Made by a program: the position numbers and the translations under genes. Source: Kineosporia rhizophila (GTDB taxonomy: Bacteria; Actinomycetota; Actinomycetes; Actinomycetales; Kineosporiaceae). Taken from it: a stretch of 51,791 nt of DNA. Under the pieces are notes generated by a model, which searched no databases, was not told where the DNA came from, and saw nothing but the letters and a program-made list of their open reading frames with translations. Each line of letters begins with the position of its first letter. The first letter of the stretch is position 1. The stretch is from NCBI RefSeq assembly GCF_021277265.1, contig NZ_JAJSOH010000042.1, positions 1 through 51,791 of the forward strand. Direction: 5' to 3'. This document shows, in pieces, positions 35,057 through 43,669 of the stretch.

Positions 35057-36637
35057 ATGACCAAGTTCTCGTCGAAGGCCGCGGGCCGGGCCGCGGTCGC
35101 CTCTCCGGTGCGCAGCAGCCCCGGCCGCGCGTCCACGCACGAGGGCGGTCGGGGTTTCCGGCGCAGTGCCAAGGCGGAACTGTTCCTGCTCGCCGTCTCG
35201 AACATGGTGTCCGAGGACTCGTTCTACGAGGGCAGCCGGGAGCGCGACGAGCGTTTTCGGACGCTGGTGCGGGCGGTGACGCTCGAGGACCCTTCGTGGG
35301 TGGCGCGTTTCGTTCCGTACCTGCGGGGCGTCATGAACATGCGTTCGGCCGCGGTCGTGATGGCGGCCGAGTACGCCCTGACGCTGCGCACGGCGCCGGA
35401 TCCGGTTCGCGCGCAGGCACCTTCGGTGCGTTCGGTGATCTCGGCAGCGATGCTCCGCGCGGACGAGCCGGTCGAGTTCATCGGGTACTGGAAGCTCCGC
35501 ACGGGCCGGGTGACACTGCCGGGCGGGGTGCAGCGTGGCGTAGCAGACGCCGTGGCGCGGCTTTTCACCGAGTACGCCGCACTGAAGTACGACGGCAAGA
35601 GCCGGGGCATCCGCCTGGGCGACGTGATCGAGCTCGCGCACCCCTCGGCCCAGACTCCGGCGCAGGGCCAGCTGTACCAGTACCTGCTCGACCGCCGTCA
35701 TCACCCGGACGAGATCCGGGCCGACCTGGATCAGCTACCGATGATCCGGGCCAACCTCGCGCTCGACAACATTCCCGCGCAGCAGCGGCGCTCCTTCCTG
35801 GGTGGCGCTGACGCACCGGCGAAATTGAAGGACGCCGGGGTCACCTGGGAGGAGCTGTCCGGCTGGGTGGGTGGTCCGATGGACGAGCAGACCTGGCGGG
35901 CGGTGCTGCCGTCGATGGGCTTCATGGCGCGGCTGCGCAACCTGCGCAACTTCGACCAGGCCGGGCTCAGCGACGCTGACGTGGCCCCGGTCGTGCGCAT
36001 GCTGACCAGCCGGCCGAGCGTCGCCCGATCGCGTCAGCTGCCGTTCCGGTTCCTGGCTGCCTCCCGGGCCGCGTCCGCCTCGCGCTGGGCGCAGCCGCTG
36101 GAGCAGGCCCTCAACCTGAGCCTGGCCAACGTGCCGGCCCTCCCGGGCCGCACGCTGGTGCTGGTGGACCGCTCCGGCTCGATGTGGGCACCGCTGTCGC
36201 AGCGCTCCGACCTGATCCGGGCCGATGCAGCCGCGATCTTCGGCACCGCCCTCGCGGTACGGGCCGAGCAGGCCGACCTCGTGCAGTTCGGCTTCAAGAG
36301 CCACCAGGTCGCCTTCACCAAGGGCCGGTCGGTGCTGCGGGTGCTCGAGGAGTTCGAGGAACTGGGCGGCACCTACACGGCCGAGGCCCTGCGTAAGCAC
36401 TACGCCGGGCACGACCGGGTGGTCGTGGTGACCGACGAGCAGGTGGCCCACGGCCAGGACGTGGACCGGGCCGTGCCACCCCACGTGCCCATGTACACCT
36501 GGAACCTGGCCGGCTACCGGGTCGGCCACGCTCCCTCGGGCAACGCCAACCGGCACGTCTTCGGCGGGCTGAGCGACGCCGCCTTCGCCATGATCCCGCT
36601 GCTCGAGGTTGGCCGGTCGCAGGACTGGCCGTTCTGA
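35057..36637 (+). CDS. rsr: TROVE domain protein, bacterial Ro60 orthologue
   Basis: 526 residues from the ATG at 35057. The TROVE domain fills about residues 25-355, a ring of helical repeats that binds the ends of misfolded RNAs and, on its outside, Y RNA. The C-terminal von Willebrand A domain has a full metal site: Asp371, Ser373 and Ser375 in DRSGSMW, Thr439 in GGTYT and Asp460 in VVTDEQ. In bacteria, Rsr with Y RNA acts in RNA quality control, in some species tethered to the exonuclease PNPase. A Y RNA lies immediately upstream. No RtcA/RtcB RNA-repair genes, often linked to Ro in other bacteria, are in the window. Confidence 0.94.
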   Translation: MTKFSSKAAGRAAVASPVRSSPGRASTHEGGRGFRRSAKAELFLLAVSNMVSEDSFYEGSRERDERFRTLVRAVTLEDPSWVARFVPYLRGVMNMRSAAVVMAAEYALTLRTAPDPVRAQAPSVRSVISAAMLRADEPVEFIGYWKLRTGRVTLPGGVQRGVADAVARLFTEYAALKYDGKSRGIRLGDVIELAHPSAQTPAQGQLYQYLLDRRHHPDEIRADLDQLPMIRANLALDNIPAQQRRSFLGGADAPAKLKDAGVTWEELSGWVGGPMDEQTWRAVLPSMGFMARLRNLRNFDQAGLSDADVAPVVRMLTSRPSVARSRQLPFRFLAASRAASASRWAQPLEQALNLSLANVPALPGRTLVLVDRSGSMWAPLSQRSDLIRADAAAIFGTALAVRAEQADLVQFGFKSHQVAFTKGRSVLRVLEEFEELGGTYTAEALRKHYAGHDRVVVVTDEQVAHGQDVDRAVPPHVPMYTWNLAGYRVGHAPSGNANRHVFGGLSDAAFAMIPLLEVGRSQDWPF

Positions 36638-36774
36638 CCACCGCCGGACGATTCGTAATGTTGCCGCGCTGAGCACCGTTGAGAAAGTCCCGCGAGACCG
36701 CAACGGCCGACCTCGGGTGGTCGAATCATCGTTGTCATCGGGCGGGCCTCGGTTGTCGCAGTGATTGGAAAAAG

Positions 36775-37089
36775 GTGCTCTATCTGACCCTCTCCGCCGA
36801 CTATTTGTCCCCCAGCCTCGTGGAGCTCGAAAGAGGGGCCGTGAGCGACGACGAGTTGGGGCTTCCTCCGACTCTCCGAGAATCTTTGCGAGCCTGGAAC
36901 GGCCAATATCAGGCAATTATTCAGATGAGCCCTGAGCAACGGGGTCAGCCCGGGACGCGCCTTGAGATCGACCGGCTCGACCGGCTGGGGTTGGCTCTCG
37001 TGTCTCAGCTGACCGGCCACCTTCCTCGGGGATCGAAGGTGAGCTACTTCAGCGAGGGTCTGCTGAGGCGCCGGGACCGCATGGATTAG
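36775..37089 (+). CDS. Hypothetical protein
   Basis: 104 residues if the GTG at 36775 is the start; the open frame extends further upstream but that part is not protein-like. The sequence ELGLPPTLRESLRAWNGQY resembles a segment found in small actinobacterial proteins of unknown function. No signal peptide or membrane helix is visible. The surrounding DNA (36640-36900) has lower GC than most of the window. It ends three bases before a convergent gene. Confidence 0.5.
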   Translation: MLYLTLSADYLSPSLVELERGAVSDDELGLPPTLRESLRAWNGQYQAIIQMSPEQRGQPGTRLEIDRLDRLGLALVSQLTGHLPRGSKVSYFSEGLLRRRDRMD

Positions 37090-37092
37090 CGC

Positions 37093-38208
37093 TCAGTCGG
37101 TCGGGTACGGCACGAGGTAGGGCGGCAGCGTGCGCTCGGGGTCGTAGGGGGTGAGCCAGCTGTCGAAGGCGAGGGACACGTCGGCGTCGATGGGCTCGGC
37201 CGGGTCGCTGAGGTCGTCGAGGTCGTCGTCCAGCTCGTAGAGCAGCGCGGCCTCGGGCTTGGTGACCAGGGTGCTCAGGAGCAGTTCGCGCCACTGCGGG
37301 GGCAGGTCGATCTGGACCGCGTCGGCAATCTCCTCGGCGGTGTCGAGGAGTCGGTAGAACGCCAGGTCCTGGGCCAGGCAGGCGGGTTCGCACCAGGCCC
37401 CGGTCAGGCGCGTGGTCAGGTCGATGACGGCCACGACGAAGGCCCGCACCCACTCCGGGGTGTAGCGCTCGCGGTAGCGGGCGGGCAGGCCGGCCAGCTG
37501 GGGCAGGTCGTCGAACTCCAGGCCCAGCGGGATCCCGCTCTCGCCGTTCTCCAGGGCGTCCTCGTAGGCGGCCTCGAGCAGGTGCAGTTCGTCGAAGAGC
37601 TGGTCGAGCATCAGGTCGGCGCCCTGGATCAGGCAGCCGGCCAGGGCCTCGGCGCGGCGCAGGGCCTCCCCGCGGGCCGGGCCGCCCGGGCCGTCCAGGT
37701 CCTCGGTGGTGAGCGCGGCGGCGGGCAGACCGCGCAGCAGGCCGGCGGCGGCGTAGATCGAGGCCTGGTGGTCCGGCACTCCAGGCTCCGGCTCGGCGGT
37801 AACCGGACTGTCCAACCGCGGATCCGGACATTCCGACACTTTTACCTGATACAACCAGTCTGCGAGCTCGGGCGCCGACTCCATCAGGGCGATGCCCGCG
37901 GTCTGCGCCACCGCCTGGATGTCCTCCGCCGAGCGGTCCTCGTCGATCACCGTCAGCAGCACCGTGAGCTCGTCCGCGTCGACCGCGTACCTGCTGAAAG
38001 ACAGCGGCAGACCGCCCAGATGCATCATCGCCAACGACGTCGCCCCGACCCGGGTGACCGCCCCGGTCGGCCCCGCCTGGGGCGGTGGCACGAGGCGGAC
38101 ACGCAGGTTCCAGCTGCCGTTCATCGGGCGGTCCATCCGCAGATCAGACCAGGCAGCGACCAGCCAGGACCAGTCCTCACTTGGGCGGCCGGGTTGATGC
38201 CCCGACAT
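37093..38208 (-). CDS. Hypothetical protein
   Basis: 371 residues from the ATG at 38208, behind TTGGCGGG. The N-terminal ~110 residues form a beta-rich region (SWNLRVRLVPPPQAG, DELTVLLTVIDEDRS). The rest is mainly helical and acidic, with a run DDDLDDLSDPAEPIDAD near the end. It has no membrane segment and no motif I recognise. A terminator hairpin lies 14 bases upstream of its start, so it has its own promoter or depends on read-through. Confidence 0.65.
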   Translation of the reverse strand: MSGHQPGRPSEDWSWLVAAWSDLRMDRPMNGSWNLRVRLVPPPQAGPTGAVTRVGATSLAMMHLGGLPLSFSRYAVDADELTVLLTVIDEDRSAEDIQAVAQTAGIALMESAPELADWLYQVKVSECPDPRLDSPVTAEPEPGVPDHQASIYAAAGLLRGLPAAALTTEDLDGPGGPARGEALRRAEALAGCLIQGADLMLDQLFDELHLLEAAYEDALENGESGIPLGLEFDDLPQLAGLPARYRERYTPEWVRAFVVAVIDLTTRLTGAWCEPACLAQDLAFYRLLDTAEEIADAVQIDLPPQWRELLLSTLVTKPEAALLYELDDDLDDLSDPAEPIDADVSLAFDSWLTPYDPERTLPPYLVPYPTD

Positions 38209-38221
38209 TCCCGCCAAAAGC

Positions 38222-38259
38222 GTTGGTGCCCCGCCGTCAGCTGGCAGCGGGGCACCAAC
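38222..38259 (-). terminator. Intrinsic terminator of the coiled-coil repeat gene
   Basis: A 13-bp perfect stem (38222-38234 with 38247-38259) is followed, reading the minus strand, by CGCTTTTGG. It is placed after the stop of the gene at 38278-38856 and just before the next gene. Confidence 0.82.
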
Positions 38260-38277
38260 AACGAGACGATTCTGCGG

Positions 38278-38856
38278 CTACTCTCGGCCGGGCGCCACGC
38301 GCATCGCCAGATCGGTGATCATCCCGATGATGCGCTGGGTGTCTGCCTTAAGCCCTCCGATCTCCGCCTTCATCTCCACCTGTTCGGCCCGGATCTCTGC
38401 CTGGCCGATCTTGAGCTCCTCCTGACCCGCCTTCAGGTCCTGGACATCGGTCTTCAAGACCTGAACATCGGTCTTCAGGTCCTGGACATCGGTCTTCAAG
38501 ACCTGAACATCGGTCTTCAGGACCTGAACATCGGTCTTCAGGACCTGAACATCGGTCTTCAAGACCTGAACATCGGTCTTCAGGACCTGGACATCGGTCT
38601 TCAGCTCGCGCACATCGGCCCGCAGCTCGTCCTGACCGACCTTCAGCTCACGGACATCGATCCGCAGGCCGGTCACCTCGTCCTGCACCCTGTGCTGCCC
38701 CTGGCGCAACTCGGCCAGATGATCCTGCTGCACCTCGAGAATTCTGCTGTGAGATCGCACCACGGCAATGAGGCTACCCTCCGGCGCCGTGACGACCCCG
38801 TCCTCGAGCCCGAGTACCTCTTCCACCATGATCATCCGGCGCTCCAGATCTGCCAT
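38278..38856 (-). CDS. Coiled-coil protein with eight heptad repeats
   Basis: 192 residues from the ATG at 38856. The first ~60 residues (MADLERRMIMVEEVLGLEDGVV) are helical. From about residue 60 the protein is a continuous coiled coil whose core is eight copies of the heptad LKTDVQ(V/D), leading into ELKIGQAEIRAEQVEMKAEI and a short C-terminal helix. It lacks a membrane segment. The regularity suggests a parallel oligomer with a length that can change by repeat slippage. Similar low-complexity coiled coils occur in phage tail-needle and hypothetical proteins; function unknown. Confidence 0.75.
   Translation of the reverse strand: MADLERRMIMVEEVLGLEDGVVTAPEGSLIAVVRSHSRILEVQQDHLAELRQGQHRVQDEVTGLRIDVRELKVGQDELRADVRELKTDVQVLKTDVQVLKTDVQVLKTDVQVLKTDVQVLKTDVQDLKTDVQVLKTDVQDLKAGQEELKIGQAEIRAEQVEMKAEIGGLKADTQRIIGMITDLAMRVAPGRE
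38441..38608. repeat. Eight tandem 21-bp repeats inside a gene
   Basis: Eight direct copies of a 21-bp unit (core ACATCGGTCTTCA) run head to tail with only a few silent or single-residue differences (CAGGACCTG, CAAGACCTG, CAGGTCCTG). The period keeps the reading frame and encodes one heptad per copy. Confidence 0.9.
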
Positions 38857-38979
38857 CGCTGAACCCCGCCCTTCGGCATTCGGTGAGTCAGCGGAGCACC
38901 CCCGCTCCGCATTCAGGAATATGCCACACAGTTCGTGATAATCCCAATTGCCTGAGCGGTCGTCACCCACTCCCCGTAG

Positions 38980-39339
38980 CTACGCAGGCTCAGCGCGCTG
39001 CCAGTGCTGCACCCACGCCTTCTCCTGCGCGTAGCCGACCTTGGTGGTGGCCAGGCCGCCGCCGGAGACGAACTCGACGGTCACCTTGGCGGCGACCATC
39101 TTGCACACCTTGTAGCTGCGGCCCTCGACCGTGTGGTCGTCCTGGTCGGTCCCGATCGAGACCCGCTTGCCCTTCGTGCCGAACGTCTTGGCCACCGACG
39201 CCTTCGACACGCCCTCCCTGACCTTGGCGAACTCCTCGATGGTGACGCAGGAGCCGGTCTTCGGAGCGGCATCGGCGGCCAGGGCCGTTCCGGTCAGCAG
39301 AGCCGTGGTGATGCCCAGAGCCATCAGAACTCGACGCAT
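38980..39339 (-). CDS. Small secreted protein, BLIP/BamE-like fold
   Basis: 119 residues from the ATG at 39339. The signal peptide ends near ALAADA (about residue 24). The mature part, TIEEFAKVREGVSKASVAKTFGTKG, followed by strands and a paired cysteine (CVTIEE, YKVCKMV), resembles the small alpha+beta domain shared by beta-lactamase inhibitory protein and BamE/SmpA. A binding role outside the cell is possible, but the resemblance is short and the assignment weak. Confidence 0.6.
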   Translation of the reverse strand: MRRVLMALGITTALLTGTALAADAAPKTGSCVTIEEFAKVREGVSKASVAKTFGTKGKRVSIGTDQDDHTVEGRSYKVCKMVAAKVTVEFVSGGGLATTKVGYAQEKAWVQHWQRAEPA

Positions 39340-39446
39340 GGTTCCCCCTCGCGTGACGGCCGGGCCGACCCCGGCGCCCTGCTTGGACGCACGGGCGACG
39401 GGGTCGGTTCTCCCGAATCACGACTTTCTGGAACAGAGGGCCCAGG

Positions 39447-39920
39447 TCAGGCGCCGGCCATCCAGGACCAGTCCTCGAGAGCGGCCGAGTAGTGCACCTC
39501 TCCCCAGACCGCCCGCGGGTCGGCCTTCTCGCCGCCGTCCACCGACACCGACCGCACCAGGCCGTCCTTCTTCTCGGTGATACCCGCGTTCGACTTCGGG
39601 CAGAGACGGCCGGGCACCGACTCCACCTCCTCACACACCCGCACCGGGCCCTGCGGCCCGTCGAACTCGGCGCTGCGGGCGATCGAGGTCCGCACCCCCG
39701 CCTCGTCGTACACGTTGGCCACCGACCAGAACTTCTTCAGCTGGTAACCCTCGGGCAGCTCGACGGGCAGGGCGAGCTTCACTCCGCCACGGGCCTCGGC
39801 GTAGCCCGCCTTGACGAGCTCCCCTTGCACATCAGTATTTTCCTGTATCGCCCCGCAACCGACGGTGGTTGCCAGCACGGCCGCGACGACCGCGAGCGCT
39901 CTGAGCGCACGAGCACGCAC
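39447..39920 (-). CDS. Putative lipoprotein
   Basis: 157 residues from the GTG at 39920, with GGAGGGG eight bases upstream. The N-terminus VRARALRALAVVAAVLATTVGC is a lipoprotein signal ending in the lipobox TVGC. The mature domain (VKLALPVELPEGYQLKKFWSVAN, a central CEEVES and later LCPKSN) is not recognised. Expected to be anchored on the outer face of the cytoplasmic membrane. The larger open frame upstream (to 40184) lacks a signal or ribosome site. Confidence 0.75.
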   Translation of the reverse strand: MRARALRALAVVAAVLATTVGCGAIQENTDVQGELVKAGYAEARGGVKLALPVELPEGYQLKKFWSVANVYDEAGVRTSIARSAEFDGPQGPVRVCEEVESVPGRLCPKSNAGITEKKDGLVRSVSVDGGEKADPRAVWGEVHYSAALEDWSWMAGA

Positions 39921-40236
39921 GTTGGGTTCCCCTCCCGGATGTATCGGGCCGGCACGGACTCGGTGCCGACCTACGGGGCGAACATTCCCACATTGGCCGG
40001 TTTTTCGCACACAGGGTTTCCCCCTGGCGTGAAAGGTGAGACATGCGGGGCGGTTACGAAGTGATCCGCGCCAGTCACCGGTAGCGATTGCCGGAGGCGG
40101 CACAGTCACCCAAAGCGGATCAACCGCCTTGTCGCGGTGGGCACCGAGGTGCCCAAGGGCGTCCGTAAAAGCTCTTGAGAACACGACGACGAGCAGGCCC
40201 CACGCGAAGATCTGCCCGAAAGGCTTTCAAAATGCG
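39921..40236. other. Intergenic region, no gene seen
   Basis: About 315 bases between the lipoprotein start and the lyase terminator. Open frames on both strands lack starts and protein-like composition. No repeat or RNA gene is apparent. Confidence 0.5.
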
Positions 40237-40271
40237 GGAGCCGGCCACGGGAACGTCCCGTGACCGGCTCC
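40237..40271 (-). terminator. Intrinsic terminator of the rhamnogalacturonan lyase gene
   Basis: GGAGCCGG-CC-ACGGGA pairs with TCCCGT-GA-CCGGCTCC around a three-base loop (one internal two-base mismatch). Reading the minus strand it is followed by CGCATTTTG. It lies 17 bases after the lyase stop codon. Confidence 0.8.
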
Positions 40272-40288
40272 TGTGTACGTACGGATTA

Positions 40289-42670
40289 TCAGCGCCGGGT
40301 CAGCGGCACCTTCGCCCAGTCGGCCTCGGTCATGTCCGCGCCCAGGTAGAAGCCCGGGTAGGAGGGCTGGTTGTAGGTGGTCTGCTGGCGGGCCACCTCG
40401 GCCCGGTACTGCGGGTCGTGCATCAGCGTGTAGAGCTTGTGCTGGGTGACCTCGGTGCTGAGGTAGACCCGGATCGCCGTGCTGTCGGCGGTGCGCACCA
40501 GGAGCTCCTCGCGCCAGTCGCCGAACACGTCGGCGATCAGGCCCGCGTTGCCCTTGGTGCCGTTGTTGGCCAGCGTTCCGGTGGCGGTGAGCAGGTTTCC
40601 GCGCTTCCAGTCGTCGACCGTGGGCGTGGCCGTGCCCGAGCCGTTGAGGATCTGCGTGGTCAGGTCACCGGCCCAGCGGATGCTCTGGTTGGTGCCGGGG
40701 ATCGTGCTGGTGACCACCTTGCCCTTGGCGGTGTGCAGGCCCAGCGCCTCCGAGCCACCGGGCATGCTGGCCCACGACTCCAGGCCGCGTTCCTCCGGCA
40801 GTACGTCACCGATCATGCCGCGCCCGGTGTCCCGGCCGGAGTAGGTGCCGAAGAGCACCTTGCCGTCCTCGGCCTGGCGCATCGCCAGGCCGTAGGGGGC
40901 GGAGGTGGCGCCCTCGTGCACGGTGAAGATCTCCAGGCCCGGCCGGTCGGGGTCGATGTCGGTCACGTGCATGGCGTCGCCGTGACCCAGCCGCGCGCTC
41001 ACGCCCGGAGTGGCGCTCCCGGCCGGCATCTCGGCGAAGGACGAGTACAGCAGGCTTCCGTCATGGTCGATCGTGGCGCTGCCGTAGACGATCTCCTGCT
41101 TGCCGTCGCCGTCCACATCGGCCGCGCTGAGCGAGTGGAAGCCCTGCGTGGTGAGCTTGCCGAACTCCTTGCTGGTGCCGTCCACCCCGTGCGGGGAGTC
41201 GTTGAACGGGTTCTTCATCGGGGCGAAGCCGCTGTCGACGAACCACTGCTCGGTGAGCTTCTTGCCGTTCCAGCCGTAGGCCACCAGCGTGGTGCGGGTG
41301 TAGTAGCCACGGGCGAAGACCGCCGAGGGACGTCGGCCGTCCAGGTAGGCGACCCCGCTGAGGAAGCGGTCGACCCGGTTGCCCGGCTCGATCCGGGCCA
41401 TCGCGTAGTCGCCCCACAGCAGGCCGTCGTCGGTGCGGCCGGGCTTGTAGTCGGCGGTCTGCAGTTCCTTGCCGGTGGCGCCGTCGAAGACGGTCAGGTA
41501 CTCCGGGCCGTCGACGATGAAGCCCTCGAAGTTGCGCAGCACGTTGCGGGCGCTGCGGGAAGGGGCGTACACGTCCATGAAGTAGTCGGTCAGCTTCTCG
41601 GCGTCGGCCGTGCTGAGCGGGTACTGGTACTGCGGCTCGATCCCGAAGGCCTGCTCCAGCGTCTTGGGCCAGTTGCCCGCCACCACCTGCGGGTGCTTGT
41701 CCCAGCCCTGGAACAGTTTCACCACGTGCTGGTAGTAGCCGGCCTTGCTGAGCCGGTAGTCGTCGGAGTTGGCGTACCCGGCCTGCACATCTTTCTTGGG
41801 CAGGGTGACGAACTTTTCGGAGGTCACCTTCCCGGCCTTGTCGTAGCGGGTGACCTTGGTGCCGGGGGCGGTCTTGAACATCATCTCCGAGCGGCCGTCG
41901 CCGTCGAAATCGTAGACCAGGAACTGCGTGTAGTGCGCACCGGCCCGGACGTTCACCCCCAGGTCGATGCGATGCAGCAGGGTGCCGTCGATGCGGTAGG
42001 TGTCGATGTAGGTGTTGCCCGTGTACCCGACCTGCGAGACGTCCTTGGCGTTGCTCGGGTCCCACTTGACCACGTACTCGTACTCGCCGTCGCCGTCCAC
42101 GTCGCCCACGCTCATGTCGTTGGCCGAGTAGGTGTAGGCCTCTCCGGCGGGCGTGGTGCCGTCGGCCGGCTTCTTCAGCGGCAGGTCGACACTTTCGCCG
42201 GTCCAGGCCTTCACGCTGGCGCTCTTGCCGAACTCCGAGCCCTTGCGCACCGGCACCACCCGGTAGGTGGCCTTCGGGTCGCCGGCCTTGTCCAGGTAGT
42301 TCGTGCTGTCCTTGACCGTGGCGATCTTCTTGCCGCCCCGGTACACGTTGAAGTCGGTGCCGGTCAGGCCGGTCGCGGAATGGCCGGTGGCCTCCTCCCC
42401 GAGCAGGCGCCAGCTCAGGAACACGCCTTCGTCGGTGGTGGCGGCGACCAGGCCGCGGTCGAGCTTCTCGAGCTGGGCCTTGGCCGGGGCGGCCGTCGCG
42501 GTGCCGGTTCCGGTCAGGATCAGGCCGAGCCCGGCGGTGGCGGCCAGCACTCCCCTGAGCAGTTTTGTTTGAGGACGCCGGTGGGCACCGTTTCTGCGAC
42601 CGGCACCCCGCGGGGTGGCTGGGTCGAGCGGAAGGGGGCCATCGGGGCGGTAGGACCGGGGACTCGTCAC
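40289..42670 (-). CDS. Secreted rhamnogalacturonan lyase, family PL11
   Basis: 793 residues from the GTG at 42670, with GGAG five bases upstream. A long basic N-terminus precedes the signal core LLRGVLAATAGLGLILTGTGTATAAP. The mature protein matches PL11 rhamnogalacturonan lyases (YesW/YesX type): ATTDEGVFLSWRLLGEE, NVYRGGKKIA, then an eight-bladed propeller with calcium-binding repeats (DVDGDGEYEYVVKWDPSN, YDFDGDGRSEMMFKTAPGT, ADVDGDGKQEIVYGS) and the C-terminal DVFGDWREELLVR. These enzymes cleave the rhamnose-galacturonate backbone of pectin by beta-elimination outside the cell. LacI-type sites lie upstream. Confidence 0.94.
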   Translation of the reverse strand: MTSPRSYRPDGPLPLDPATPRGAGRRNGAHRRPQTKLLRGVLAATAGLGLILTGTGTATAAPAKAQLEKLDRGLVAATTDEGVFLSWRLLGEEATGHSATGLTGTDFNVYRGGKKIATVKDSTNYLDKAGDPKATYRVVPVRKGSEFGKSASVKAWTGESVDLPLKKPADGTTPAGEAYTYSANDMSVGDVDGDGEYEYVVKWDPSNAKDVSQVGYTGNTYIDTYRIDGTLLHRIDLGVNVRAGAHYTQFLVYDFDGDGRSEMMFKTAPGTKVTRYDKAGKVTSEKFVTLPKKDVQAGYANSDDYRLSKAGYYQHVVKLFQGWDKHPQVVAGNWPKTLEQAFGIEPQYQYPLSTADAEKLTDYFMDVYAPSRSARNVLRNFEGFIVDGPEYLTVFDGATGKELQTADYKPGRTDDGLLWGDYAMARIEPGNRVDRFLSGVAYLDGRRPSAVFARGYYTRTTLVAYGWNGKKLTEQWFVDSGFAPMKNPFNDSPHGVDGTSKEFGKLTTQGFHSLSAADVDGDGKQEIVYGSATIDHDGSLLYSSFAEMPAGSATPGVSARLGHGDAMHVTDIDPDRPGLEIFTVHEGATSAPYGLAMRQAEDGKVLFGTYSGRDTGRGMIGDVLPEERGLESWASMPGGSEALGLHTAKGKVVTSTIPGTNQSIRWAGDLTTQILNGSGTATPTVDDWKRGNLLTATGTLANNGTKGNAGLIADVFGDWREELLVRTADSTAIRVYLSTEVTQHKLYTLMHDPQYRAEVARQQTTYNQPSYPGFYLGADMTEADWAKVPLTRR

Positions 42671-42773
42671 TGGGTCTCCTCGAGCACTGGATCTCGTGTC
42701 CGGAGCGCGCGGATCTTGCTGCGGGCCGGATCGGCTGGGTAAGCGCTGTTCGCTTCTGGGACGGCGCTTCCGA

Positions 42774-42785
42774 TGAATCGATTCA
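42774..42785. promoter_or_regulatory. Palindromic LacI-type site
   Basis: TGAATCGATTCA is a perfect 12-bp palindrome about 105 bases upstream of the lyase start. Its form is typical of operators of LacI family sugar regulators in actinobacteria. No matching regulator gene is adjacent. Confidence 0.65.
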
Positions 42786-42838
42786 GGTGTGCGGGCCACA
42801 GCTTTGCCCGGGCATTTCACCCGCGTCAACGACTTTGC

Positions 42839-42852
42839 GGAAAGCGGTTACC
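42839..42852. promoter_or_regulatory. LacI-type site resembling those of the sugar island
   Basis: GGAAAGCGGTTACC differs at one base from GGAAAGCGTTTACC at 19958-19971. It lies about 170 bases upstream of the lyase start, further than usual for a repressor site. Confidence 0.55.
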
Positions 42853-43201
42853 GGTCGTTTTCCGAGATCCGGCGGTCATAGACGAGCGACGACGGTCACA
42901 GCAGAGTGGAACCTGACCAAGAAGAGCCGGAGCACGATGAGCGAACGCATCCCCGGTCTTTTCCGAGTTTCCGAATGCGGCCGGCATCCGCCTTACCTTC
43001 CAGGCATCAGCAAACCCTGCGCCAGGCACCGGAAGAAGGGGTGTGGTGCGATGCGGCCGCGGGAAAACCTTATTCTGAGCTGAATTCCCAGCTCAGAGGT
43101 ACGGAATAGCCACCGAAATGCGAGCCTGTGAACCACTAAGTACGGTTGTTGCATCCCACCGGGACACTACTTTCAGCCCATCGGAAGGTTCTTTCCCCGT
43201 C

Positions 43202-43468
43202 ATGTCGTTCATCTGGGCCATCATTGCCGGTCTGATCATCGGCTGCCTCGCCCGACTCGTTCTGCCGGGCAAGCAGTACATCCCCCTCTGGCTGACCATC
43301 GTCCTCGGCATCCTCGGCGCAGTCATCGGCAACGCCCTGGCCGGCGCTCTCGGCGTGGAGGACACCCGGGGCATCGACTGGATCCGCCACTTCCTGCAGA
43401 TCGGTGCCGCCGCCCTGCTGATCGCGGCCATCGAGCCGTACTGGTCGCGCCGCTCCGTGAACCGCTGA
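43202..43468 (+). CDS. GlsB/YeaQ/YmgE family membrane protein
   Basis: 88 residues from the ATG at 43202; GGAAGG lies about 12 bases upstream. Three membrane helices are visible (FIWAIIAGLIIGCLARLVLPG, LWLTIVLGILGAVIGNALAGAL and a C-terminal one), with the glycine-zipper pattern and LARLVLPGKQ loop of the transglycosylase-associated protein family. Members respond to envelope or general stress; the molecular role is not known. It ends with a terminator and stands alone. Confidence 0.88.
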   Translation: MSFIWAIIAGLIIGCLARLVLPGKQYIPLWLTIVLGILGAVIGNALAGALGVEDTRGIDWIRHFLQIGAAALLIAAIEPYWSRRSVNR

Positions 43469-43484
43469 GCCACTGGCACGTCCG

Positions 43485-43517
43485 GACCGGGCCACCCCTT
43501 GCACGGGTGGCCCGGTC
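43485..43517 (+). terminator. Terminator of the GlsB-like gene
   Basis: GACCGGGCCACCC pairs with GGGTGGCCCGGTC across a seven-base loop and is followed by TTTG. Confidence 0.85.
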
Positions 43518-43631
43518 TTTGCCGTTCTGACCGTGAACCGGTCGGGAACATGCCCAGGCCATCGGCCTGTCCGGCGCACCGGGCGGGCCGCTCAGGGTTA
43601 ACTCGGCATTGGGACGACGCACTCCCCAGAA

Positions 43632-43663
43632 ACTTGATTGACTCCAAACAAGTGCCCTAGGGT
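43632..43663 (+). promoter_or_regulatory. Fur-type operator and promoter of furA-katG
   Basis: ACTTG (43632-43636) and CAAGT (43649-43653) bracket an AT-rich site like the FurA boxes of actinobacteria. TTGATT (43634-43639) and TAGGGT (43658-43663) form a promoter with an 18-bp spacer. The ATG at 43670 follows by six bases, so the mRNA is probably leaderless. Confidence 0.65.
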
Positions 43664-43669
43664 CGTCGC

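Larger units (their letters stand above)
42671..43201. other. Upstream region of the lyase and GlsB-like genes
   Basis: 530 bases between divergent genes without a convincing coding frame. It contains two LacI-type sites near the lyase end. A hairpin CTGAGCTG...CAGCTCAG (43075-43096) lies nearer to the GlsB-like gene. Confidence 0.55.

Noticed and set aside
38441..38608. CRISPR array.
   Set aside because: The 21-bp units are contiguous without spacers and keep the reading frame of a coiled-coil gene.
42906..43109. 67-codon plus-strand frame between the lyase and GlsB-like genes.
   Set aside because: No ribosome site, no recognisable product and no consistent codon bias.
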